From Eonycteris spelaea (taxonomy: Eukaryota > Chordata > Mammalia > Chiroptera > Pteropodidae), in assembly GCA_003508835.1 (NCBI GenBank), contig PUFA01000027.1:1426001-1490000 (forward strand): 64,000 bases of DNA, in the 5' to 3' direction. Below, one piece after another: positions 35,401 through 46,859 of this stretch. The notes under the pieces are model-generated. The model had not been told where the DNA came from and did not search any database. It was given only the letters and a program-made list of their open reading frames with translations. Each line of letters begins with the position of its first letter. The stretch's first letter is position 1. Both the position numbers and the translations under genes were made by a program.

Positions 35401-35780
35401 GCTGGAATTCAGGGATCAGGGAGATGGAGTCAGGGAGCTGCAACACTTGAAGACACAAAGCTGGTGAATTGGCACTGGTACAAAGTTTACCTGCTACTCC
35501 CACCATAAGTGCCTCTCACCACCCACAAAACTGGTAAACGGGCATGCAGGATGAGATACCACTACCTCCTCCACCAAAACAGCTTTTTTTGCCTCAAAAT
35601 GAGGAATAACAAATACTGTATATAAACTTCACATCTCCAAAATTTTACTCAACACTAAAAAGCCAGTCAAATGTTGGAAAATAAGCATTCCTTTTACTGC
35701 TTCCATCCAAATCTCATGCAAACACACCTAACCGCAATGTCAATTCACTGCAGAAATCTAGCTCTAAGGAAACAGAGTTA
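35400..35780. other. unassigned sequence between L2 and Tigger-like element
   Basis: The first part may still be eroded L2. No other recognisable content. Confidence 0.3.
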
Positions 35781-36668
35781 CTGTACTGCCCCTTTATCCA
35801 TGGGGATATGTTCTAAACCCTCAGGGGATGCGTGAAACTGGATAATACCAAACCCTATACATACTATGTTTTTCCTGTACATACATACCTATGATAAATT
35901 TTCCTTCATAAATTAGGCATACTAAGAGATTAACAATAATAACTAATAATAAAATAGAACAATTGTAATAATATACTATAATAAAATGAATGTTGTCTCT
36001 TTGTCTCTCAAAATATTGTACCCTACTCAACTCTTCTTGTGATGATAAGATGATAAAACACCTATGTGATGAGATGAGGTAAAGTGAATGACATAGGCGT
36101 TGTATGTAGCATTAGGCTACATTTTACCTTCTGATAATACATTTGAAGTGTGACAGCAAAACTAGCACAAATTTCTTTTTCTTTCTTCAAATTCATGAAT
36201 TAAAGATTTGCTCTTACTAGAGATTTTATCACCTCAGCATATGATTTTCTTCTTTTCTTAAATCGGGAACTTTTACCTTTCACTTAAAGGAAGCGCCTTA
36301 AGACTTCTCTTTGGCATATCTGAATCACTAACATCACTACATTTGCACTTTGGGGCCATTAGTAAGTAAAATAGGGTACTTGAACACAAGCACTGCCATA
36401 CCACCACAGTTGATCTGATAACTAAGTAACTAACAAATGGGTAGATAACCATTTACAGTGTGGATACACTGGACAAAAAAATTATGCAAGTCCTGGATGA
36501 GAGGAAGTGAGATGACACAAGATTTTATCACACTACTCAGAATGGTGTGCAATTTAAAATTTATGAATTGTTTATTTCTGGAATTTTCCATTTAATATTT
36601 TGGACCACAGTTGACCAGAGGTAACTGAAACTTTGGAAAGTGAAACCGTGGACAAGGGATGACTATTG
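35781..36668 (-). mobile_element. Tigger2/MER8-like DNA transposon
   Basis: The left end ('actgcccctttatccatgg') and right end (reverse complement 'catcccttgtccacggtttc') are imperfect inverted repeats of Tigger2/MER8 type, and TA flanks both sides (35779-35780, 36669-36670). On the minus strand, about 36355-36140 reads as the start of a CENP-B-like helix-turn-helix transposase domain ('gcgcttcctttaagtgaaag'), broken by frameshifts. Most of the transposase is absent, so it is a non-autonomous remnant. The frame 35821-36030 is spurious. Confidence 0.78.
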
Positions 36669-36739
36669 TATTAATTTTCTAATAGTTACAGAAAAGAAAG
36701 CATACTGGAGAGAGGGGAAATAGTTTAAGTAAACCAGTC

Positions 36740-37365
36740 CACTTTATCCACCATAAACATGTATGATATCCAATGGCTCATTCTTAAGTGGATAAAGACA
36801 TCTTATATATCAATAAGCAAAAGGTCAATATAAGTAGAAAGTTTTCAGAAAAACGGACACAAATGGTTTATAAACATATCAAATAATGCTCAATATTACT
36901 CATAACAAATAAATACAAATTAAAAATACATCAATCTTTACCTATCAGAGGGTAAAATGTCAATAAAATTGAATTGAGGAGAGTTTATGGAAAAAATAGA
37001 ATCTGTGGAGGGCAACTTGGAAAAATTTATAAGAATTTAAAATGCTCTTATACCCTGGTTAGCAATTCTAGGAGTTTATAATAGATATATGTTAGCACAT
37101 TTGCAAAATGAACAAACAAACAAACAAACAAACCCCCAGAAATTACATATATACTTTTATATGTATAAAATATTTCCTTATACTTATCAGTAAATGACAA
37201 CAGTAATTGCCTCTGTGTAAGGGAACAAGAGGGATGGGAATCATACAGCAGAGAACAATACATAAGCTATTAACTGTAGCTTATGATATTTGAGTTTTTC
37301 CCATGTACATTTATTATCTTTATAAAAATGCAGAAACCAAAATATATAAAATCATGCAAAAAATA
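36740..37365 (+). mobile_element. L1 3' region
   Basis: 'tggtttataaacatatcaaa', 'aatgctcaatattactcata', 'ttacctatcagagggtaaaa' and 'gagggcaacttggaaaaatt' give the L1 ORF2 end and 3' region. An AAAC microsatellite at 37113-37132 replaces expected sequence, so an internal block is missing. The minus-strand frame 37048-37263 is antisense. Confidence 0.7.
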
Positions 37366-38260
37366 AAAGCTATAGTATATTATAAATTTCTCTTTACATG
37401 TTTTTTTAGTGGTTTTGTCAACCAAGCTGATATATTACAAGAATTGGCAGTTATTTATGTTTATGTTTCCTGAGGTTAAGACTTTAAAATGTTTGAAAAA
37501 ATCTTTAATACTGGTAGTGATAAACAGTTTGTAGAAGCTTTGTGTTAGATAAATCATAAAGATAAAAGATTGTATTCAGGGGCCATGTGAGATTACTTAA
37601 TTTTTTAAACTACGAAGTTAATTTATTGCTTCATTTAACTGAAAATTCTAGAGGTAGAGATAGATTCAGCTGAGTTTGTTCAGAGTTCTGCTTTCCTTTC
37701 TCTGCTGTTTTCTTGACTCTCTCCTCTATTATCTTTATTCTCAATCTCACATTAGTTAAAAGGCTGAAGCTCCATGTAATACCAAAACAAAAGAATTTAT
37801 TTTCCTTAATCTTCAGGCACAAGTCCTGGACTTTAGGATGAGCGGGCTAACATAAGTCATATGTTTCCCTTGATCCAATTACTGTAGCAAAAAGATGATA
37901 TTCTACTAATTGACTTAAGCTAGAAAATTTCCACCCACAGATTTTCAAGATAGTGTCAACCTAACCAAAAGCACGTATCTGTTTTATGATCCCAGTCCAC
38001 AATGAGATATTTTTTTTTGGGGGGGGGGGTCTAGGAAGGAATCTATAATATCCACTAATGTGTGTTCATTTGTTTGTTTGTTTGTTTTTAGAATTGCTCC
38101 CAATGAAACACTTTTTTTTTTCTATTTTCCAAATGTAGGAATTTATTACAGGTATGTGCTTATTTTCCATTCTTGGAAATTTATGTAGTTACCCTCTTTC
38201 TTTTCAGCCTAGACCAGAACACCCAGTCAAAGACTAGGAGTTGGAGGGAAGAGGGCCGTA
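37366..38260. other. unassigned sequence with an 11-base G run
   Basis: About 0.9 kb without a recognised gene. A T-run abuts 11 consecutive G bases at 38019-38029, and a TTTG microsatellite lies at about 38070-38087. The minus-strand frame 37631-37822 has no domain. Confidence 0.4.
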
Positions 38261-38261
38261 T

Positions 38262-38371
38262 CACCTAAAAAATGGTAATAGTATAGTACCTACTTCATAG
38301 AGCCACTCTAGGAATAAATCAACACATAAGAGTATAGTTCCTACCATATTATAACTACTGAAAAATAGCTA
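38262..38371 (+). mobile_element. MIR SINE 3' half, sense
   Basis: 'aaaatggtaatagtatagta', 'cctacttcatagagccactc' and 'aggaataaatcaacacataa' follow the second half of MIR. Confidence 0.68.
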
Positions 38372-38384
38372 TCAATATCTTTTT

Positions 38385-39815
38385 AAACATGGTTATTCAT
38401 TGACAGACAGAAATATTAGACTTATCTGACTTATCTAACAAAAAATTTTAAAGCAGCCTTGATAGAGATGCTTCCACAAGCGATTATGAACATACTTGAA
38501 ATAAACAAATGAAAAAATTGAAAGTTTCGGCAAAAAACTGAAAGATATAGAGAGGACACAAACATTTTGGAATTAAATGAATGCAAAAACTGAAGTAAAA
38601 AGCTTGATGGATGGGCTCGATAGCAGAATGGGTGGGACAGAGAAAAGAATTAGTAAACTAGAAGACAAAACAATACAAACTGATCAATCCGAACAACAGA
38701 GAGACAATAAATTGGAAAAAAAAAAAAAAAAAAAGAAGTGACTAGAATTTGGGGACCTGTGGGATTATAAGAAAAAAATTTACATTTATGTCATTAGAGT
38801 ATAGGAAAGAGAGCAGAAAGAGGGAAAGACTGAAAAAGTACTCAAAAAAATAATTGTTGAAATATCCCAAATTCAGGAAGAGAAATAAATGTACAGAATT
38901 GAGAATCTGAGACTATTCGAAACAGTATAAACTGAAAGAACTCCATGTCAAGACACATTATAATTATATTTCTGAAAACTAACAAAAGAAACATTGAAGT
39001 CAGAAAGAGAACAAATAACACATTTCCTATAGGAAAAAAAAAATTTAATGGCAGTGAATTTCTCATAAGAAAAAGGGAGCTGGAAGAAAATGGCACAATA
39101 TTTTTCAGGTGCTAAAAAAAAGAACCCTCAAACCATAATCCTATACACAGTAAAATATCCTTCAGGAATGAAGGAAGAAATCAAATTTTCTGATAAAGCT
39201 AAATGAAATTTGTTATAAGTAAACTTACTCTAACTTAATGGTTAAAGGAAGTTATCTAAACAGTAATAAAATAATAAATGAAGGAAGCTTGTACATTAAA
39301 AAGAAAGAAACAGTGATAAGCAATATGAGTAAATACAGTAGGCTTTTCTTCTCTTAAATTTTTAAATTATGTTTGACAACTGAATTCACTTTGACAACTG
39401 AAACAAAATTACAACACTGTATAACATGGTTTTAAATACGGTAAAATATATTTAAGATTATTATACTATAAATGAGTAAAGGTAAAATGAGCCAAGGTAA
39501 GGTTTTGATACTTTATTCAAACTGGTAAAGTGATGACACCAGAATACTGTCATAAGTTATATATACATAATGTAATATCCATAACAACCACAGAAAATCA
39601 TACAGAGGTACATTTCAAAAAAACTGTAAATAAACAAAAAGAAATTCTAAAAAAAATGTTTAAGTAACCCTTAGAAAAGCAGGAAAAAAGTAAATAGAAA
39701 GAATAAAACAGAACAGAAGCAAAAATATTAATGGCAGATATAAAGCTCTAATTTAGAAAAAAAAAAAATGACATTTAAGAAGTCTAAATACACAAAAGAC
39801 AGAGGTTGTCAGAGT
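38385..39815 (+). mobile_element. L1M ORF1 and inter-ORF region of an internally deleted copy
   Basis: 'aattttaaagcagccttgat', 'ggatgggctcgatagcagaa', 'ggggacctgtgggattataa', 'aagacacattataattatat' and 'aaatatccttcaggaatgaa' run through ORF1 to the inter-ORF phrase 'gatgacaccagaatactgtc'. The first few codons of ORF2 follow ('gtctaaatacacaaaagaca'). The minus-strand frame 38842-39096 is antisense. No intact ORF1 remains. Confidence 0.8.
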
Positions 39816-40345
39816 GTATTACACACATTGTTAACTGGAATGCAAAATGGTACAGCCACTCTGCCAAAATAGTTTCATAGTTTCTTAAAAAACTAAATAT
39901 GCAATTAGCATAAGACCCACCAAATTTATTTCTGGGCATTTTTCCCAGAAAAATAAATGAAAATTTATGCTCTCTCTCTCTCACACACAAATCCATACAT
40001 AAATGTTTATAGCTGCTTTGTTTATAGCAGCCAAAAATTGGAAACCATATTGGAAACCATCCAGATGTCCTCCAAAGGATGAATGGTTAAACAAATTATG
40101 GTATGCCAATGACATGGAATACCACTCAGCAGTAAAAGGAAAAAACCTGATAAATCTTCAAAAATATTAAATTAAGAAAAGAAAGCCAGTCCCAAAAGAT
40201 TACATACTACATAATTCCATATATAGAGAACATTCTTAAAGTGACAAAATTATAAAAATAGAGATTAGTGGCTGCCAGTGGTGAAAGGGAGTAGGGGTGT
40301 AGCTATAAAAATAGAGCAAGAAAAATCTTTGTGTGATGAAAATGT
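39816..40345 (+). mobile_element. L1 3' end fused to ORF2 start (HAL1-like plan)
   Basis: Immediately after the start of ORF2 the sequence jumps to the 3' region: 'gcaaaatggtacagccactc', 'tatttctgggcatttttccc', 'gtttatagcagccaaaaatt' and 'ggaataccactcagcagtaa', ending at 'gattagtggctgccagtgg'. Almost all of ORF2 is absent, which resembles the half-L1 (HAL1) architecture. No poly-A tail was seen. Confidence 0.78.
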
Positions 40346-40379
40346 CGTGTGTCAATGTCAGTATTCTGGTTATGATACA

Positions 40380-40930
40380 ATACCACAGCTTTTCAGGGTG
40401 CTATCACTTTTTGATTTTTGCAAATCTGACAGGTGAGAAGTGGTATCTCAGTATAGTTTAAATTGTTATTTATTTTATTGTATGTGGGGCTGAGCCATTT
40501 TTATATGTCTCATAACTTTTCACTATACCTTCTTGTATCTCTTTTCATATCTTTTGCTTATTAGCAAGTTGTTGGTCATTTCCCCCCTTGATTTGTAAAA
40601 GCTCTCAATATATGATATAAATGAAAATATCTTAAATTTTTTATTTGTCCTTTGTTTTATTTGTCCTAGAGTTTTTCTTTGTTTTCTTTTGTTTCTCATT
40701 CAAAACATTTTATATGTAGTCAAGTATATTATTCCATTTTATACACTGAGTAATGATTAGAAAATATTTTCTATACTCGTTACAAAGAAATTCATCTATA
40801 TTTTTTCTAGTTTATGTGTGTGTGTATGTTTAAAACTGTAATCTATTGTGAAATTTATCCTAGTGTGGGAGTAAGGTAAAAATATGATTTTATCTTTTCT
40901 TAAATGACTAACCAGTTTATATGAATAATT
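40380..40930 (-). mobile_element. L1 ORF2/3' region, antisense
   Basis: 'gtgagaagtggtatctcagt', 'gtgtgggagtaaggtaaaaa' and 'gactaaccagtttat' are antisense L1 phrases in order. The continuation, a 'ccattatttattaaga'-like phrase, appears at about 41888. A Tigger-like transposon lies between, so this L1 is split. Confidence 0.65.
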
Positions 40931-40934
40931 GCAA

Positions 40935-41870
40935 GCAATCCCAGTCCTCATGGTTCAAATATATGAATTTCAATTACCGTGGTTTAGGTAAATAACATTG
41001 TCCCTCAATAATATAGTTCAAATTCCAGTTACCACAGTATATTAGCTATGAATAATTAAATGCAGTACAAAATTTGCTTCTCACTCTTCAGTTTACAAAT
41101 CATAACATAAACAACAGATGTACATCCTAATCAGTGACAAATCATGTTAGTTCTTTCAAAGGTTGTTAGTACTTGGTCAGTGTACATCTATTGTTCAGTC
41201 CATACACAGACAGAAAGGCCTGTAGTTGTCCTGGATTCTTGTCTCCCAGTGACAAATCCATGTGACATTTTGCAAAAGCAGATAATTGAGAATGAATTGC
41301 TCAACAAAGATAAAAGTGAGGTAAAGAAATAAAAATGATAATGTAAGTAGATTGGAATCAAACACAAATGGAATTATTAAAAAAAAAAAAAAGCTGACTG
41401 TGGGAATGGTGACACGTCTGCCATTTGTGAGACTCTGTATTGACAGCCCAAAGTACCTGATGACATAAATGCGGAACTAGTTGCAACAAAAAAGATGATG
41501 TGCCAGAGGGAGTGATGCCAGCAAAAGAAAAAAAAATGTAACATGAGAACACTAAGGGATATTTCATAACATTGAAAATGCAAAGAATAGAATTTGGGAA
41601 AGTGATCCAAACTTAGAAATGAGTAGGACAATTTTCCAAGGCCTTGAAAAGATGCCTTCTCTGTCTTATGAGTTATATGACAATGAGAAGCTTAGCACTG
41701 TTAAAACTACTCTTTATAAATTTTTATGAAGAACTAAAACACTTATTCTCCATGTTTCTAATGTCTTAGAGTGTACCAAGTTAATATTACTTTTATTGCT
41801 TTTAATTCTCTTATACATTCATAACTCACATTAAAGGAATGTCTAGTGTTTTGACAAAAAATGTTAAAAG
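40935..41870 (+). mobile_element. Tigger-like DNA transposon remnant inside L1
   Basis: 'aatcatgttagttctttcaa', 'gtacttggtcagtgtacatc' and 'cagataattgagaatgaatt' resemble the 5' part of a Tigger-like element. Around 41440-41740 a broken frame reads like the acidic C-terminal part of a pogo/Tigger transposase (ELVA, then a FITLKMQRIEFGKV-type stretch). There are several stops. Terminal repeats were not resolved. The frame 41144-41332 and the two minus-strand frames near 41358-41631 are not genes. Confidence 0.48.
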
Positions 41871-41879
41871 ACCAGAGAA

Positions 41880-42555
41880 CAATAATTTTCCATTATTTAT
41901 TAAGATTGCTTTGCCTGATATCAGCTTACAGTCATTTTTTACATCCCTGTACCACAATGTATTACTTTACTACGCAAAGTGAGAAACTCCTGTGACAAAA
42001 AGTCCATCTTTTCCTCCAGGATTTAGGAAGCCTGCTTATTTATACATTATATTTCTGCATGTACTTGGGTCTATTATTGGAATTCCTATTCTATTTCATT
42101 GATCTGTTGCTTCATGCATCAACACACTTTTTAAATGATAGAAGCAAACTCACTGACTTTGTTATTTCCTTCCAAAAGTTTTCTGGCAATTTTTTATAAA
42201 CAATCTTGTTTCAGAATCTAGAAACATTTTTACTTCTTTGTTTTCCATATGGATGCCTTTTATTTCCTCTCTTTGCCTTATACCAATGGCTAGGACTTTC
42301 AGTACAATGTTGAATAGAATTGATGAGAGTAATTTAGGTGTTAAACCTTTAATTTGAACATTAAGTACAATGTTATTTTTAGAGTTCCCTCCCACCACCA
42401 TGGATGCCCTTAATCATATTAAGGAAGCTTCCATCTTTACTTAGTTTGCTGAGAATTTTTATCATGAATTGCTGTTTTCTCGGCTCTTATTGCTTAGTTT
42501 TCCATATCAATTCAATAATCATATATAGTTGAAAACATTTTTGGAATCTTATTAG
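41880..42555 (-). mobile_element. L1 ORF2, antisense, first copy
   Basis: 'ttcctattctatttcattga', 'atatggatgccttttatttc', 'aatggctaggactttcagta', 'caatgttgaatagaattgat' and 'tttgctgagaatttttatca' follow antisense L1 ORF2. It probably continues 40380-40930. The minus-strand frame 42162-42401 reads partly through it but lacks an intact domain. Confidence 0.8.
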
Positions 42556-43158
42556 AATTATACTAACTTATAAATTAACATTGAACTGATACATTTATAA
42601 TGTTTTTATGTTAAAAATACATAAATTTTTAATTCAATATAGTTTGTAATTTTAGTAATCTTTTAAAGTTAAGGCTTTATTAAGATATTTTTATGTTATG
42701 GCTTTGCCTAGGTATTTTAACTATTTATTATTCTTGCTACTGTAAATGGTCCTTTTCTTGCATTTCTAAGAGATTATTGTTTGTATACATAAAGACTACT
42801 TTTGTATCCTTCTCCTTTACTAAATTTTAATTAATTTTAACACTTTTTAAATAAAGTGTCTTGGATTTTACAAAAATTCAATCACATCATATCACCCACT
42901 AATTGTGCTAGTTTTACCTTTTGTTTTCCACTCTTTGGACTTTTTTTTTTCTGATTGCATTGGCTAATCTCTTCAACACCACATCTAACAGAGATGCCAA
43001 TAATGGGAGTCCTTGTATTATTTCTGGCTTTTATTGGAAAGCCTCTAGTGTTTCCTCATCAGTAAAATAATAGATTTTAGATTGTGATACAAAATTTGTT
43101 GCACAGTGTCATCTGAGTATTTTTTTTCTTTTATTCTTATGATTAATCAGTTCAATTT
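42556..43158 (-). mobile_element. L1 ORF2, antisense, second overlapping copy
   Basis: 'gcctaggtattttaactatt' leads to 'ttgcattggctaatctcttc', 'aacaccacatctaacagaga' and 'aatgggagtccttgtattat'. This last part covers the same L1 positions as 42240-42340, so it is a second L1 copy in the same orientation. The 5S SINE lies at its far end. Confidence 0.7.
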
Positions 43159-43159
43159 C

Positions 43160-43382
43160 ATTTTCATTTTATTTTTTTTATTTTTTTAGGAAAGGCAACC
43201 TTGGTTGACCTTACAGATTGCAAGGCTCTTGTCAGCTTACAATCCCTGATTTATTATTTTTTACACCTACAGCACCTGGTCTTCCTAGGTGGTCTCCCAT
43301 CCAAGTACTAACCGGTCCCACCCTGCTTAGCTTCTGAGATTAGACAGGATGGGGCTTGTTCAGGATGGTATGGCCATAGACT
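43160..43382 (-). mobile_element. 5S rRNA-derived SINE, antisense
   Basis: Read on the minus strand from 43382, the head is 'gtctatggccat', with the A box at 43333-43321 ('aagctaagcaggg') and the C box at 43302-43291 ('ggatgggagacc'). The 5S-like part ends near 43264. The same body as in the 29501 copy follows ('gtcaaccaaggttgcc'), then an A-rich tail (T-rich at 43160-43188 on the plus strand). The right flank looks like a weak target-site duplication only. It fits the 5S SINEs I recall from fruit bats. Confidence 0.92.
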
Positions 43383-43479
43383 AGCCAGTTTGATATCAAG
43401 GAAGAGTTTCAGGGAGATTTGAAAAACTATTGCTACCACAATCATGTAACAGGAAGTTCCTCAAAGGTTAAATTTTATT

Positions 43480-43505
43480 GAGAGAGAGAGAGGGAGAGAG
43501 AGAGC
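43480..43505. repeat. (GA)n microsatellite
   Basis: Alternating GA with one GG interruption, 26 bases. Confidence 0.93.
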
Positions 43506-44341
43506 CGAAACAGAGATGTATTTTCTCTATGACCAGAGATAAATGATTAAAATGAGGAGATTGCTTGCCTGAGGAGACAGATGGGAAGCCTCTTCAGTCT
43601 ATTAGCAGCAGATAAACTGCCATAGTGCTGGTAATGTGTGAGCAGCAGTTAATGTATGAAGTACATCACTGAGAAAAATCAAATGAATTGACCAATTAAT
43701 ACTAAGCTAATATTAAAAATTCTGTTTTTAGATCACTCTAAGAACTCATGTGAAGCACTAGATAGCCTAGAGATTAAATTGACCGCATGTGAGAGTATTC
43801 TAGGCCTTTATCTTCGGAGACATACCTCAGTCTCAATTGAGGCTAAATAATAAATAAATAAGTAACTTATTTTAAATCAACTATTAAGAGCCCAGTGAGA
43901 TTAATTTTCCATTTTTTTCAAACTCTGCACCTATTCACTCCAGAGAATTTTTACTTCTCATATTTTAGTACTTTAAACTTAGTAGAAATGCTTTCTTTTC
44001 AGAAGTAAAATTCCTAGTTCTAGTCCTCTTTCCTCGGAAACTGTTTTGGAGGATATATGACATCTGCAATGCTAATCATCAAAACTCCAAATATTTCAAA
44101 GGTAAGTGTGAGAAATAAAGCTCCAGAGGACACTGTGGTTGGTAGGAATTTGTTTCAAAACAAAATGGGTTTCTGATCAGATCAGAGATTCACAGCTTTC
44201 TGTCATCCCTACTGAGTTAATGATCCTGGAAACAAAAATTTGGATAACTATACTAGTTCATTTTGGCTTGAACACTCACCCACGTCATTGTGAGATTCCA
44301 GTTACAGTAAACGTAACCCAAGCATATCACTGTTCACCCAC

Positions 44342-44542
44342 TTAGATGAAAGAGCGTACCCAAACAGAAGAAAACCACACCTCCTTTTCATTGCTCTGTG
44401 GCAAATGTACCTTCTTCAAGGTTGTGTTATATCTCCTGTTACCCCATTGGACTTCAATCAGTTCCTCATCATTTTCAGATAAAATTTGGAAATACTGCTT
44501 TTGAGACAGAATTGTTCCCTTTTTATTTTTATGCATGGGCAT
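44342..44542 (-). other. 66-residue open frame, unrecognised, protein-like composition
   Basis: The frame has balanced amino-acid use (acidic, basic, aromatic), with a segment such as LSENDEELIEVQWGNRRYNT, unlike the F/L/S-rich noise elsewhere. An in-frame stop lies a few codons upstream of the first ATG. I found no known domain, no convincing splice acceptor and no flanking exons. An internal AAG|GTACAT could serve as a splice donor, but this is weak. It could be an exon, a decayed gene or repeat fragment, or chance. Confidence 0.15.
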
Positions 44543-46859
44543 GATATTGATTCAACCATAAAATTAATTTGCTTTGTTTGAGGAAAATAGCACTATGAGT
44601 TTACAAAGTCCGTATGACAATTTCAACACTGGAAATGTTGTATAACCTAGCTTATCAAATGTGGGAAGAATACCTAAGAACTGAGATGTGTGATTATCCA
44701 AGCAGGTATAAAAGAAAACTTCACTTTGACCTGGTAAGCAAACCAGGGGAGTGGCTTGTCTCAGGATTGTCATTTCAGGGACTACTTTGCAAATGCAAGG
44801 AAGTTTGCCGGACAGTTGTTCCTAAGAGCAAAGTTTTTATTTTACTTTTTATTATTTTTTTGTTTGTTTATCTTTTCAAAAATTCTCCTAGACAACCAAA
44901 TAGTGGTGCTGGAATTATTTTCTTGTCCTGCCCCTGCCAATCACAAAAGCCAATAAAATATTCTGTTTGTTCCCCAGGAGCCATATATAGATGGCTAAAT
45001 GGCGATACTGAACTATGTAAAAAAAAAAAAAAAAAAAGCAAAAAGCATAATTAGTTTATGGGATAAAGGAAAGAGAGAAAAAGTAAAAAGAAAGGAACAA
45101 GAAAATAAATCTTTGTCTCAGAGTTTGTTACTGTTTAACTTGAGGACAATGTTAAATATTCAAATTTTAAAAATCTTAGTTTCAAGTGGCTACCTCTGTA
45201 AAGGAGATATATATATCCATATCCTTCACTGTGCCCTTCCAAAATAAATTTTGATTTTGGTTTGAGATGGTGGAAAATATAACCATGTGTTAGTAAAACA
45301 TGTGCACATACACACACCAGCAACAACAAAACATAGTTTCTCGTATACACAGTGCTCAGACTGTTAGATAAATATTCTAATTTGGAGATCTAAGTATATG
45401 GATGTTATTGTCATCTGGTTTGGGAATTAATATTTTTCTAAACTGTATTATTTCAGGAAGAACATAATTCTGTATCTACATCATTCTACACTATTGGATA
45501 ATAAAAAATAACCTGTTAAAAAAATTTTAATCTGTATGTCAAATTTGAGGCTTTTCTTTTGTAAGTATCCCATTAAATAGAAACTTTTAAGATCTGGGCA
45601 ATGACTTGTTTAGGCCTGGGAAAGGAGGCTTCTGGGAGCTGCTAATGAATGATATTGCTCATCAAGACTGGTCTTCCTAGTTGAAAGTTGCTAGAAGAAA
45701 TCTATTGGAAAGACATCTCCACCCATGTAGTCAGGATTTTTAAAATAGGATTTAGTGTGAGAAAATGTGAAGTATCTCCTAGATAAAATGGAAAATAGAG
45801 GAACTCCTTTAGGAAAAGTTCCCACAGTCATAGAAAATCCAGTGAAAGAAGGAACATTAAAGAAATCTCTCTCCTTTTCCTAAATGACCATGTCACTAAG
45901 TTAGAGAGAACTGGCGCGAGGACAAAGGAGATTCCTGTAAGATTTCTTTTGAGAAAAAGGAATTTCAGCCACTGTAATTAGGAAACTACTGTGTAAATAG
46001 TATTTATGGTCTCTCCACTGTAAAATTCTATGATATAAGCATTATAAAGAGCAGAATGTTTATTTTAGTATTATTCTTTATAGTGAAAAGTGTTGTGCTC
46101 TAGGCAAAACATAATGATTATCAAAATAACAGGACGATAGCCATGCTTATCTCTTAAGCTTTTCAAAAGTTATAGTAAATGTCCTCTTCAACAGCTCTTG
46201 CCATGCCTCAGGCCTTCCGCCTAGGGGGTAACTGGCTTTGCTGATGGCTCAGCAGTTCACCAGTGGGAAATTACACTCTGGAATGAGCAGCTCCCGATTC
46301 ACATGATCAAAGCCATATCATTGCACAAATCTCTCACGAACATTGTTTCAGTGGGAAAGTATCTGCAGGAAGGAGAAATTAGGCAAATGAATAAAGTAAT
46401 ACTATTAAAAAATTTAAAGCCCATAGGAAAGAAAAAAAAAAAAAACAGCCAAAAAAACCACCAAAAAACCATGATGGTTCTCTTCCAGACTGAGGGGAAG
46501 TCTTCCTCCCAGGTAAAAGCAGCAAGTTGTTAATAGATGTCAATGTGAAGGGAAAAACCCAGTGACAGAATGTCTATTTTAATGACACCTTCCATTTCCA
46601 TATTTTCACATGGGTGTGTTCCTGCCCTTTGCAGGGGGACATTTGGCCATCGACATACTTACACACTGTGAAGTTCTTCCTGTCAGACTTTATTTGGAAA
46701 CAGGATCTGCCAGTCTCGCTTGTGATTTTATGCTCACAGGAAATCTTCTCAGCTCTATTAACAGGAACCCACTTTCAGCTCTATTAATGACAATTCTACC
46801 AGGTGTTATTTTCCTGTCAAGCTCTTCATTCCCCTCATGACTGTTCAGCAGAGACTACC

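Larger units (their letters stand above)
43383..46855. other. unassigned sequence
   Basis: About 3.5 kb with no confident gene or repeat apart from items listed separately. The plus-strand frame 44614-45054 (146 residues) ends in a lysine run encoded by an A-tract (45019-45037) and has a hydrophobic middle but no domain. A 13-base word (TCAGCTCTATTAA) occurs twice, about 24 bases apart, near 46750-46787. Other A-runs lie at 46431-46445. Confidence 0.35.

Noticed and set aside
41144..41332. 62-residue frame as a domesticated transposase gene
   Set aside because: Short, interrupted by stops shortly after, and within a broken Tigger-like element.
43264..43382. Second functional 5S rRNA gene
   Set aside because: Same SINE structure as the other copy, diverged head and A-rich tail.
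45019..45037. Poly-A tail of a processed pseudogene
   Set aside because: No recognisable coding sequence upstream and no matching target-site duplication seen.
44614..45054. 146-residue plus-strand open frame with a hydrophobic middle
   Set aside because: Ends in a lysine run from an A-tract, no domain, hydrophobic part comes from a T-rich stretch.
46738..46790. Duplicated 13-base word TCAGCTCTATTAA as a regulatory tandem
   Set aside because: Short local duplication with no further structure.
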